Positions 33,474 through 43,860 of a stretch of 64,000 bases of DNA are shown here, piece by piece. The DNA comes from Monodelphis domestica. Lineage: Eukaryota > Chordata > Mammalia > Didelphimorphia > Didelphidae. The notes below the pieces were generated by a model that was not told the origin of the DNA, searched no databases, and saw only the letters and a program-made list of their open reading frames with translations. Each line of letters opens with the position of its first letter. Position 1 is the stretch's first letter. The DNA lies in contig NC_077234.1 of NCBI RefSeq assembly GCF_027887165.1, forward strand, positions 190,023,965 through 190,087,964, in the 5' to 3' direction. The position numbers were made by a program, and so were the translations under genes.

Positions 33474-34117
33474 CTCTATCTGAGTGGGGAGGACTGGCTT
33501 TTCTTATCTCTGTCTGGTGTTTAGAGGTTTTAGCCCTAGGCAGATTGTCCGTTCTATGCAGTTGTTGTTCTGCCTTCCCGGGGAAGCCAGGAATTGCTGG
33601 TGTTTCCCTGTTACTGCCCTCCTCAGTTCCCTCCTGATGCTTCTCCACTGCCCCACTTCCACGCTCTGAGCCTGGCTCGGCCCTTTCCACTAGGTGTTTG
33701 TTTCAGTGCCTTAGCCGGCCAGAAGAGCCTAAGCTCTGAGGGGGGAGGGGCCGCGGCTTCCCGGAGCTCAGAGGGCTCCTGATAGGATTAGCTTTCCCTG
33801 GGTTGAACTGAGTATGCCCTGAGGCAGGGACCTTCTGTGAGACTGGGATGGAAGGATCCAGCCAGGGGGTTACAAGCTCCCCCCGTCTCTCTCTGTTTCC
33901 CTGCTGTCTGTGTTGGGTGCCCCCTCGTCTGAGTCAGGTTGTTTTCAGGAAGCGGCCTTCAGAATAGCCGGCCCTGAGGCTCTGAGGTTCCCTCTGCTTC
34001 CTTGGACTCAGTGCTCTGGGTTGGGGGGGAATGGGTCCTGGGACCTTCCTTCTGCCTGTCCCTTAGATCCGAGTGATCTCGGGTTCTGGCTTTTGGGGGA
34101 GGGTCGTACCTTTTGAT

Positions 34118-34974
34118 TGAGACAAGGAGATCACTTTAAAAGACTGATATATATTAATTTAAGGTCGCCAAGGAATTCAGCTATGTAATTCCTAAATGAA
34201 AACTCAAGTCAGCAGTCAACCTTTTATGGAGTTTAATTACAAACAGGAGGAAGAAAGGTATGAGAGAGAGAGAGAGGGAGAGAGGGAGAGAGAGAGAGAG
34301 AGAGAAAGGGGAAAGAAGGGAATAGGGCTTAAATACCCCCTCTGTTTAGGCTGGGCCAAAAGGCCCAAGCCCTTAGATAGCTGAGGCAAAGAAAAGAGAT
34401 CAGTCCCTATCACTCACATGACCAAAATGGAGAAACAGTCTCAGGGGCCTCCACCTCCAGCTTCCTTCAGAGCAAAATCTCTCTAACCCCTCAGTCCTTA
34501 GACCCCGCTATCTTTGAGGAAACCATCAAAGTTCCCTCCCCTCAGTTCTCACATCTACCAATCACTGTCCATGTCTTCCCTGTGCCAATGGTGGCTCTAG
34601 CTTAACCCAGGACTGCCCAGAGGTCTGTGGCTTTGCACATGTCTGTTGAAGGTCATATTCTCAAATAATTAAATCTTGATCCTTTGCTGCAGCCCTTCCT
34701 AAATCCTGTTACCCTGAGCAGGGTAGAGATTGGAAGTTCTAAGACCTGGTTCTGTGATTCCAAGTATCTCTATTGTATCAATTCTAAAATCAATCATGAC
34801 TCAAAGAACTTCCTGTTCTATGCTTAAGCATAGGTCAAAGCCCTTTCCATTGTTCAGCAAAAGGTTTCTGTCCTAAAGTAATCTTAGGTAGGGAGGAGAA
34901 GGACCCTCCCTACCTAATTTTGGAAATGGGGAAATTTCCAACATTCATAAGTCTAAGAAATTTTAAGGTTTACA
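34118..34974 (-). mobile_element. Solo LTR, family B, copy 3, nested in an L1
   Basis: Read on the minus strand it starts TGTAAACCTTAAAA and ends CTTGTCTCA, aligning with copies 1 and 2 (for example 'tgattggtagatgtgagaac'). A perfect 4-bp duplication TGAT lies at 34114-34117 and 34975-34978. It splits the 5' UTR of the antisense L1. Confidence 0.92.
34256..34308 (+). repeat. (GA)n microsatellite in LTR B copy 3
   Basis: About 50 bases of GA with a few GGGA units. It creates the arginine/glutamate-rich frame at 34196-34384, which is not a gene. Confidence 0.95.
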
Positions 34975-35128
34975 TGATCCAGGTCCAGGAAGAGGATTCC
35001 CTGGGTCTATGCTGTTGTTAGTTTTGAATTTCGGTGCCCTAGGAGCATATTGTTTGAGATCTGTAAGGAAGGGTTTCTGGAGATCTGAACTTTAGCTTTC
35101 TCTAAGCCACCATCTTCATCATCATTCT

Positions 35129-36393
35129 ATCTCCAAGAAACTTCAAATAAAGTCAACATATCTTAACATGAACATCAAAGAGAGCAAATAATAAATCCCC
35201 TTGTGAAAACTCAAACATCAAAAGATAAGAGAATACCAAATTCATAATCTTAACATGCATCTAATAACTTACTTATACTACAACATACTACATACACCCA
35301 ATCATGAAGATGATCATATGAAAAGCTTACTTCCACACATGAAGAACAACTCATGAATACTGACAAGCACACATGAAGAATTCATACCTTACTTCCATGC
35401 ACAAGGAAACAAAATTTCAATCTTATACACATGCACATGTAAAGTCTTACACGTGCATGTTCCTGTATGTTCCTGTATGTTAATGAACAGGACTTCAATC
35501 AAAGTGAGATGACAGTCAAAAAATTTGTATTCAGCACAGAGGGAGAAACCAAGAGACATATGTTTCTACAATCAACATCAAAAGACATAGAAGGACTTTG
35601 AAATTTTGGGCTTGTGGTAATGAGGTCATGTAAGAATGTGACATTCATGTTAATTTTACACATATACATATATATGCTACACATAAATACAATGTGGAAG
35701 GAAATCTCATGGACTGGGTAAGTATATAAAACATGCAAAATTGCAACACACAAAATTCATACTAATATATAAATTTCTGTGGAAAATTCAAACAGACAAA
35801 GAATTTTTTATCTGCATGAGTTTGGACAGAAATCAAAACAATGTATTATATTTTTATATCTGTAAATCTGTATAGATACAACCTATGTACATATGTGAAC
35901 ACTAATGTACTAACAAACTAACTATATTAGAATAATTTATTAATGTTCTAATGACTAACAATAGGGACCGCTTAGAAAATTTGTTCAAAGTCTTAGGGAA
36001 TGTAGGGACAGACATAAAATTAAGTATAGAAGTTAGATTATATTATAATTTTAGGTTAACAATTGTTAGTAATAGAAATTTTTACTTAGTAGAACTTATA
36101 GACACAAGGAGATAGATACATATTCAAAATACTTTTGAAATTGTTTAAATTTTTACAACCTTCATGTTCAAAAACTATGTTCATGTAAAATCCCTATTAC
36201 CTAAGTCATTTTTCTATACCCAAACTTAGCATAGAGTTAGGTAGACAGAATGGTCAAGACAGATTAGGATTTATTGTTTTGGGAGGGTAAAGGAATATTT
36301 AACATAGTATAGGGTTAAGAATAGATAGAAATTTGACAAGATATATTTAAAAGGTAAGTAACGTCAATACAGGATGCATCCTGCATCCTGTCC
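35129..36393 (+). mobile_element. Provirus F, decayed 3' interior
   Basis: A-rich sequence with no coding signal between the L1 and the polypurine tract. The stretch at 36,000-36,260 ('ttagcatagagttaggtaga') resembles the pre-LTR part of provirus G (about 55,140-55,660, 'gttagcatagaatagtaata'), suggesting F and G are related families. Includes a short palindrome-rich 'aggatgcatcctgcatcctg' at 36371-36390. Confidence 0.6.
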
Positions 36394-36410
36394 AAAACAA
36401 AATGGGGAAA

Positions 36411-37150
36411 TGTAATGTTGTGGAGGAGAGAAAATGGGAAAAGAAAATGAGGAGAGACTGGGACTGCTGAGCTGTCAATCAAGGAGTACATTCTAATTGG
36501 AATGATGACCAGGAAGGACCATTAAAAAAGAACAGACAAGCTGAGGAACTTGGTCTCTTGCCCTTGGTAAGGAAAGGAGGAAGGACAGAAATGTCCTGTT
36601 CTCTGGTTTCTCCCTACAATACCCAAGTGACTGAATCTTCAAACCTGTCGGCCATTTCCCTCAGTCTGAACTCTATTCCACCATCCTCCAACTTAGGAAT
36701 TGTTTTAGTATTAGGGAAACCCCAAAATCTCTCTCTCCTCAACTTCTTTCCCTTTCCCTTTCTCATAAATAACCCCCCTTACTTAAACTTAGAAAATAGA
36801 GAGTTTTGTTTGATATGCCAAGATAATCACTTTGAGCTGACTTCAGTGCTGCCAACAGAAGAATGAACTAAAAGAGGGAGTAAGGAGTGAGGAAAGACAA
36901 GGAGGGAAGAAGGGAGGAAAGAGGGACAAGGGAGGAAATTGGCAGATCTGATCTTGAAATTATAATCTCCCTCTTAAAATAATACCCTAATACAGAAGGA
37001 GCATCTGGATTTGTTGGCCTACAACATGAGAGTATGGTCTATATATCAAAAAAGGATCTCAGGGTGTACATATGGCAAGGCAGAGTCATGGGATTTGCTT
37101 TAGCCTATTGTGTTTAATAAACTCTTTATGTTAATATTCAATATTAATTT
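36411..37150 (+). mobile_element. Provirus F, 3' LTR (end uncertain)
   Basis: Starts TGTAATGTTG right after a polypurine tract (aaaacaaaatggggaaa, 36394-36410). A polyadenylation signal AATAAA lies at 37116-37121. With no 5' partner I cannot fix the end; a short U5 ending near 37,150 is assumed. The 102-codon frame at 36558-36866 lies inside and shows no recognisable domain. Confidence 0.6.
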
Positions 37151-38399
37151 ACTAATGATAAATACTAAAATGAGCACTTCAGACAACCTTACTCCTCTGT
37201 TGGGTAATGACAATACCCATATGATCTTACATCCTGTGATTGGCAGAAGAGAACTTTGAATTATTAGTCTAAAAGAGAATCAGCAGTCTGTAACCCATGA
37301 ATGATAAAATAAAATAAAACAAAAAAGTGATACAAAGGATTATACATTATTTAACAAAAGCTACAAGTGGACAATAGCTTGTGAGGATGGAACATTGTCA
37401 CCCTGGGGATCTTCACACAGCATTAGACAGCAGGGAGATAATTTTTATTTCCTTTCAAGAAAGGTATTAAAGTTGATAAATTGAGAATAGCTTAAAGTAA
37501 TAAAATCATACAATAAAAAGAGTGGAATGATTAACATCATCTCTGTGGGATTTACAGGTTCCAAAGATTCTTCAGTCTCTTTTATATCTATTGAAGTCAT
37601 ACATAGTTATGAAAATAATAAAGGGCTTAACAAGTCTCTTTAATTACAATCTAATCTGAGTTGTTTGTGCCCACTTGAGGTTCCTATAAGACCCAAACAA
37701 CGAGGTACATGTTTAAATTGGCTAAGCTCAATTTCTGTGGAAGACCTTCACTGGAATACTGACAAATGGATTCAGACTACTTAGAAATGACTATATTCTA
37801 TTGTTGATTTTGCTCATTTTTTCCATTCTCAAATGCTTAGCAAGTAATAAGATCCAGAACAGGGAATAAAATGGCTTTTTTAGTCATCATTCATGTAAAT
37901 CCAAGCAATACCACAAATGTAGCATTTACAAAGGTCTAAAGCAATAGGTGTCCTTTGTTGTACAAAAATCATTGGTTTATTGATAAGTTTCTAGAAAGAG
38001 GTGGAAATTTAACTGTGGAAAAGAATAAGCAGGGAAATATTGTCACGGTCAGGATCAATAATTGAATAATGAGTAATCATTTCTGCGGACTTTAGTACAT
38101 GCTGTGTAATCATATACGTTGCATCACAAGAACAGCTCTAATTGGAAACTCCTGACTTTCACAAATACTTCTTCCAGAACTGCAGGAAGTTCAACTGATA
38201 GTCGACACAATCTGAGTCACTCCAAAGTTTCAAGTTTTAAAATAACTTTAAAAAGCCATACAATTTTGCATCTGTGATTTAAAAAATATTTTTCTTCCCC
38301 AATTTTCTTGTTGACTAGTTTTGAAGAACTAAGGATATTAAAAGAATCTTCTATTTATGGGAAATGATAGCTTGATCTTGGAAAATACTTAATCCTGGG
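37151..38399. other. Unassigned, repeat-free sequence
   Basis: About 1.2 kb without recognised repeats. Segments at 37,380-37,470 and 38,040-38,220 have balanced composition. No coding frame. Confidence 0.5.
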
Positions 38400-38612
38400 T
38401 GATGTAGGGGCTAAGAGAAGAGATAGGATAGTGGCAACATGACTGAGTAGAGAGATATAACTAACGAAAAAATCCTACCTTAGATACTTATTAGCTATGT
38501 GGCTCTAAGGAAGTCATGAGACACTTTGATTTTAGCTTCTGTTGGGTAAAAGGAGATTGAGTTTAATAACCTCTCAAGTGCCCACAATTTCTGAATCTAT
38601 GATCCTATGTCA
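38400..38612 (+). mobile_element. MIR-type SINE, sense
   Basis: 'gatacttattagctatgtgg', 'aaggagattgagtttaataa' and the terminal 'gaatctatgatcctatg' follow the MIR layout. Old. Confidence 0.7.
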
Positions 38613-39453
38613 GTAAGAGTCATGGTTTTGGGGATGTAGAAGAGGTAGGGCAGTTAAGGATGGATGGACTATAAAATTGCCTATAAAATATGATTTGTAG
38701 GATGCTGGGGAGGCTGTCTATCCCAGAATTTCTTCTTCACCTGAAATTTGGGAAATTCAGGCTTATCACAGAGGCTAAACTGTTGCCATTAAATATTAAT
38801 TTCTTTAGGTTTTTAAAGGTTTTTGTTCTTTAAGAATTTCTTATTAAAATATAAAAATTATTAATAAAATTAAAATAATTATAAAATAATAATATTCTTG
38901 GGGTTAAACTATTTGTTAATACTTTAAACTATAATTTTATAGGAAATAATTAGGTGGCAACTTTTGTAGCAGAGTCAACAAAAACTTTAATGACTGTAAT
39001 GCTTACTACAATGTTTTGACTGTCATTATGAACTTCTTATTATGTCTAAAATAATAAAGTTTTGCATCTTAGAATTTTGCAACTGCAAATGCTAGCCTTT
39101 CTCATTTTGAGGAATGCAATGGAATCATTATAGCTTGTTGCAGAATATATATCTCTGTAACTGGGTACTTAGAGTCTTTCCCTTTCCACATGTCTGACCC
39201 CAATGATCTTCAGTGTATAAAAGAACATTCTCCCAGTCTGGAACAGACAGGATGTATCCTAAGATTTTTGAACTTGACAGAGGGCAAGAATCTGTTGTTT
39301 GGGAAGTTGGAAGGTCAGTGAATCAGGAGGAAGAGAAACAGTTGGAGTAGTAGTGTGAAAAGGCAAATGAAAGATGCTTCACCAGGGAAAGGACCATAAG
39401 GTGACTAGCTCGAGTATTTCCTTGCTCACTGATCTGCTTATGGAAGTATCCCT
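38613..39453. other. Unassigned AT-rich sequence
   Basis: Includes the extremely AT-rich 38,800-38,940. No gene or family recognised. Confidence 0.55.
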
Positions 39454-39800
39454 TGTTAAGATTAAAATTTAGGCCAAACTGTGGCAGGTTAAATTAGTTT
39501 CTTTTTGCTAGAAGTATTATACTTTTATGAGGTTTATTAAGGATTAAAAATTTAAGAAAATACAAGTAAGACAGCACGTGCCTGGATGGGCAGAGAGGCC
39601 CATTCAATTTGACTTACATCATGAGACACATCTGCTTGGAAGCGGAAACAGGAAAAGGAGCCGGTAGCTTTACAACCAGTTTAAATAGAAATTTTTGATC
39701 TCGCCCAGGTGAGGATCTCAGTGAGATTACAAAGCATTCTGGGAAGTGGTCAAGGACTTCTGGGAATTGGAGTCCGGGGTTTAAATCTCCATTTTTTACA
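39454..39800 (-). mobile_element. Solo LTR, family E, copy 2, inverted
   Basis: On the minus strand it starts TGTAAAAAATGGAG and ends ATCTTAACA, with AATAAA (complement at 39533-39538). A perfect 4-bp duplication CCCT lies at 39450-39453 and 39801-39804. It matches copy 1 from its position 25,460 to its end, but is only 347 bp. Confidence 0.92.
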
Positions 39801-41687
39801 CCCTTTGAAATGGAGCCTCCTTCACTGTGTGCCTACTCTAAGAAGTGACCGAGATCTGGTGAATGTCTTTACTCTATCATTCTGAGAGATCACCCAAGTC
39901 CAGTTTCCTTGTACCTCCAGATAATTGCCATGTGACCTATACATGCTACTTATCCCTTGACTTTTGCTTTCACTCCTAAAATCACTTAATAAGATCTCCC
40001 CTTTTTTTCTTAATAATTAATAACCTTATAGATGAAGTATCTTTGTGGGCTTAGACAATCCCAAAGCATCTGGTGCCATAGATTGAACCCTTCCTATCTC
40101 CTTTATAGCTAAAATGTATTATATGGGCAAACAAGCCAGTTCCATATTCTCATCTCCATCAACTAATTAATGAGCTAAAAGATTCCAAAATATAAATCTG
40201 GAATCTGTTAGTAGATTATAGATTGTTGTAACTAGTTACCATTCTGAAAGTACAACTTTGAAATGCTGGAGGTATCTCTAACACATACTAGAAATGGGAA
40301 TTGTCTTATACCCAAACTGCAAACTGGAAAGTTCTCTTTGGAACTGTCCCATTGCTCCATTCAAGGGATTTGCTATAAGATTCTTATAATCAGGATGCGG
40401 TTTTGGAGACTCACAACATTCCACTTCATTATCCAGCTGGTTATAAAGCATATACTTTATTAGCTATATTTTAGAAATATCTCATCTGAAGGTTTTCTTT
40501 AGACTCTTAGGTATGAATGCCTGTTCTACTACTCATACGTAATGATTCTTCTTGTCAAATGAAGGAATTGAATTCAGCTGGAGACATTTATAAACCTTTG
40601 TCCACATTTAAAAATATTCCTTGAAAGGAGTTTTTAATTCTAATTACTAAAGTAAATGGCTATAATTTAGGGTTTTTAGATGTTATAGACCTTGTTCTTG
40701 CACCTGAACTAAAGGAAAGATGGTGTCTCAGAACAGACTTTCAGTTATCTACAAAGTGGGGGTTAAATTTCTTCATAGGTAAATTCTTGTAATATTACAT
40801 CATGGTTACTAACCTGGACTGAAATCTTAATTTACTAATGTGGTTATGTAGATGTATACAATTAGAAGAAAGATGTCCAGAGTTATTTACTTTAATGAAC
40901 AGGATCTATATGCAATGATTCATCTTGAAAACAAAAAATGGCATATATTGCATATGATAGTGACTGAATCTCAATATTATTGATGACATAAGAGTTACAC
41001 TGATCTATTATCTTTTCCGTTACCTACTATTCATAAAATATGCTCAAATGAGTCCATAATTTTTCAGAAAATGTTGTTGATTGGATATTCATCAATAACT
41101 CTGACCTTCTGATAGGAACTTTTTATATGTATGACATTTATGTCAGAAACTTTCTTATAAAATGAAGAGACTAGATATATTTTAGGGGGATTTCTTGTTT
41201 TCTTAACTTGGAGTTCCTTATCTGAGTGGTTTATGTCCCTCTTCCCTATAAGATATTAACTTCATGCATAAAACTTACTAAAAGAAGAGAAACAAAATAT
41301 ATTTATTTTCTTATCCAACCATTGGTCTAAAAATGTGTGTAAATTTCCAGTGTATTTTGTATTCCTAGTCAAGGCACTTTAATGGTATGGGTTCTTTCTT
41401 CTCCCTTAGTCCTAATGCCTGGTCTTTCTGTCTGGGCTCCCTATATCTCAGTGTGTTGTCATTAATATTTCTATTTCTATTCATTTCTTTCTATCACTTC
41501 TTATTGCTCTGTAGCCCAGCCCATAACTGTCCCATTACTCAGGACTATATTTTCTATAGTCTTCTAATCTCTTGGGTATATCTCCCATCTTCATGATGAG
41601 GAGTCCTTCTCAGTTTCTTCACAACCACTTCTTCCTTCCACAGTGAGGCATTCTATTCTATTTCCCCTCATATTCAGCCCCATCCAA

Positions 41688-41690
<3 letters not shown>
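39801..41690. other. Unassigned sequence
   Basis: No retroviral, LINE or SINE motif that I can defend. Frames at 40263-40463 and 41387-41596 are unremarkable. Confidence 0.5.

Positions 41691-41773
<83 letters not shown>
41691..41773 (+). repeat. (TA)n microsatellite, 83 bp, pure
   Basis: An uninterrupted TA array. The length and purity predict high polymorphism and possible cruciform extrusion. Confidence 0.98.
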
Positions 41774-41775
<2 letters not shown>

Positions 41776-42608
41776 GATCACCTTGATGGGAGAGAAGGCC
41801 CAGGAGGCTGGAATCTTGAAGAGCAGAAGGTTTCCTTCTGAAGAGTAGTTGGTCTCTCAGTTTTGAGAAACTGAAGAGGGAGGACTGGATGAGATTTTCT
41901 CCTGAGGGTTACCCACCTTTTTTCTGCTTGTGACTAGATATCTCCCCCCCCCCAATATTTCCCAATTGAAAAGACAACTGAAGAGAAACCTTAGAAAAGG
42001 CATTTTGAATCTTTGTTAGACTTTACCTCAGCTTCTGCTGCCCTGGGTCTGAACTGTGGCCAAGGGGACAAACCCAGAGTCAGTCAACCTGACTATCTCC
42101 CAGGGGACTCAGGCTGCCAAAGCCCGAGTTGCCCCCAAACTTGAGGAGGGAGAGAAAAGGGGTTTAGCTAGAGAAAGGGACCTCCTTTTCCCCACTTTAC
42201 TTTTCCATTCTTCCCCTGTCAGCCATTCCTTTCTATTACCCTTATTGAGATAATTGGCATTAAAGTAGTTATCTTTTCCCCAAGCTTTGAATTGTGTAAG
42301 GAAATAGCTTTAAGGGGGAGAGACATCTTAAGAAGAAACATTTTAGTCTCTAGTAGTGGAGGGGGGTCAAGAGGGAAAAAAGCAAATATGGGAGAACAGG
42401 CATAGCTAAGGAGAGAAGGCTGAAGGAGGAAAATCTTCAATGCCCGTCTCTTCCCTCTGAGCCAACCCTAAACAACAGCTGCCTCTCCTAGATTCTGTTT
42501 CTTTTATCACCCTATAAACCTTTCTCCATTACACTTCTTTATTATGAACTATTTATCAATGTGAACAAAACATACATTCCACTATATAATGAACAAAAAA
42601 GATAAAAA
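41774..42608. other. Unassigned flank of provirus D
   Basis: Purine- and pyrimidine-rich patches; possibly an LTR remnant, but no termini are visible. Frames here are not gene-like. Confidence 0.4.
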
Positions 42609-43114
42609 TGTTATGGGTAGGAAGGAAACCTTGGGGGTTCGGGAAGGATGCCTTTTGCAAGCCTGCAAGACTCCAAATCTTAGCATAAAAACAAAAAGAT
42701 TTATTAATTTAGAAAGTAATGTTGAGAGTGGCCAGGAGGATAACAAGGTAGAACAGCAAGATGGGGAGCAGTTCCTTGGGAGGACAGCATGGATGGAGAG
42801 GCTATTCACCCAGATGACATCCGTTCTGGGGATTTTATACTTTTTTACAACAGTTAGTCACTCAGGCATGAGGTGGAGTGTCTGCCTGGGGACATAAAGA
42901 TTCCTTAGTTTTAGGGAACAAACAGATGTCTGATAGGATCGAGGTGTGGCTTGAAGGTGCATCTTTCTGTCCATCTAGAGGATGATCAAAGGAAGATAGT
43001 CATCTCAGGACCCTGGAGGGGTCATTGGGTGTTTTTAGGCTCAGAGTCAGGAAAAACAAGGGAGTTCCTCTGATAAAAGTTTGCCTGGGTTTCTGGGGTA
43101 CAGTGCCCATGTCA
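42609..43114 (-). mobile_element. Provirus D, 3' LTR (506 bp), minus strand
   Basis: On the minus strand it runs from TGACATGGGC (43114) to CCCATAACA (42609). A TATA box complement lies at 42833-42839 and an AATAAA complement at 42700-42705. It matches the 5' LTR at 47105-47574 except for an insertion of about 40 bases. Its first ~200 bases (U3) resemble env sequence of provirus A (11,070-11,260). Confidence 0.93.
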
Positions 43115-43128
43115 TCTCCCCCCTCTCC
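43115..43128 (-). promoter_or_regulatory. Provirus D polypurine tract
   Basis: tctcccccctctcc on the + strand, that is ggagaggggggaga directly before the LTR on the minus strand. Provirus A has 'ggagagggggttgt' at the matching place inside env, where it is not a primer site. Confidence 0.88.
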
Positions 43129-43860
43129 AAATATCTAAGGGAAAAAGGAATGGTGGTCTGTCTTCTGTAACTTCTTCAGAGCTGAGAATGGGTGTAGAGA
43201 TGTCCCTGCCTACCCCTTAGGAGAGAGAGGTATTGACTGTAGGCCATGTCCAGAGAGTCAGGCTGGGATGGTTGATGAGGTTATGGTGGCATCTGGCATC
43301 TGAGTGACTCCCATGAGTGCTTTTACCCTAGAAGCAACTCTCAAATACAAAGTTCACATATCCCACAGGGGAGTAGCCAAAACTGGAGTGGTTGCTAATC
43401 TCCATAAGGACTCAGGTCTTGGATACACCTCAGAGGTACTGAGATCTTGGGCTAGAGGCCTGGGGTTCTCTCCACTTTGGGGATGCTTCATACAGACCCA
43501 ACACTTAGAGGGACCCACTTTGGCTACTGCTTCCCCAAGCTGAGTCAGAGAATTATATGTCCAGCTGGCTTGGCATGTACAATTTAAAATATAGGAGAAG
43601 ACCTAAAATTTAAGGAAAAAATAGTTATGGTCAGGTAGTTAAAGGCTAAAGTAAAAGGGGTTAAGATAGCAGGGACGGAGAGGCTGTGGGCACAGGGTCT
43701 TAGGGACATGTCCTCAGTGAATGTCTGGGTCCTAGGTAGCTGGGAATCTGCCTGGAGATGTGAAGTATGCCCAGCAACTGCTTCCCCTGATGGGCAGACA
43801 GGTCACAAGGGGAGAGTCAGCCCCTAAGATAGAAGTGTATAAACCAAGACTGGGGCAAAA
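43129..43860 (-). pseudogene. env: Provirus D env fragment, truncated at the LTR
   Basis: Homologous, base by base, to provirus A 10,600-11,065: for example 'gggacatgtcctcagtgaat' at 43,706 is the complement of the A sequence near 10,750. The reading frame is broken. It ends where the polypurine tract begins, so the surface subunit is cut short and the membrane anchor is missing. Confidence 0.75.

Larger units (their letters stand above)
32502..35117 (-). mobile_element. Internally deleted L1, antisense, in provirus F
   Basis: On the minus strand it starts 'gaagatggtggctt' at 35117 (L1 5' end), runs through a GC-rich 5' UTR (33,690-35,117, itself split by a nested LTR) and an ORF1 start, then jumps at about 33,304 directly into the ORF2 3' end/3' UTR, and ends in a T-run at 32,502 (its poly-A). 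Most of ORF1 and nearly all of ORF2 are missing. An exact 11-bp duplication flanks it. The + strand frames at 32902-34116 are shadows. Confidence 0.9.
27245..36410 (+). mobile_element. Provirus F, 5'-truncated, split by two L1 insertions
   Basis: The retroviral sequence is in three pieces: about 27245-27352, 30343-32501 and 35118-36410. The first insertion, L1 at 27353-30323, is bounded by a 19-bp duplication; the second, at 32502-35117, by an 11-bp one. Pol fragments continue across the first gap. After integrase, the third piece is A-rich and has no recognisable env, ending in a polypurine tract (caaaatggggaaa to 36410) before the LTR. No 5' LTR, gag or reverse transcriptase remains. Confidence 0.8.

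Noticed and set aside
33137-33637. 166-codon + strand frame, one of the longest in the window
   Set aside because: It lies antisense to an L1 whose true direction is fixed by its 5' UTR, ORF1 start and target duplication.
40110-40500. Possible reverse-transcriptase-like segment of a Ty3/gypsy element
   Set aside because: A short run could be read as a LVDYR-like motif, but the next expected motifs are absent in all frames.
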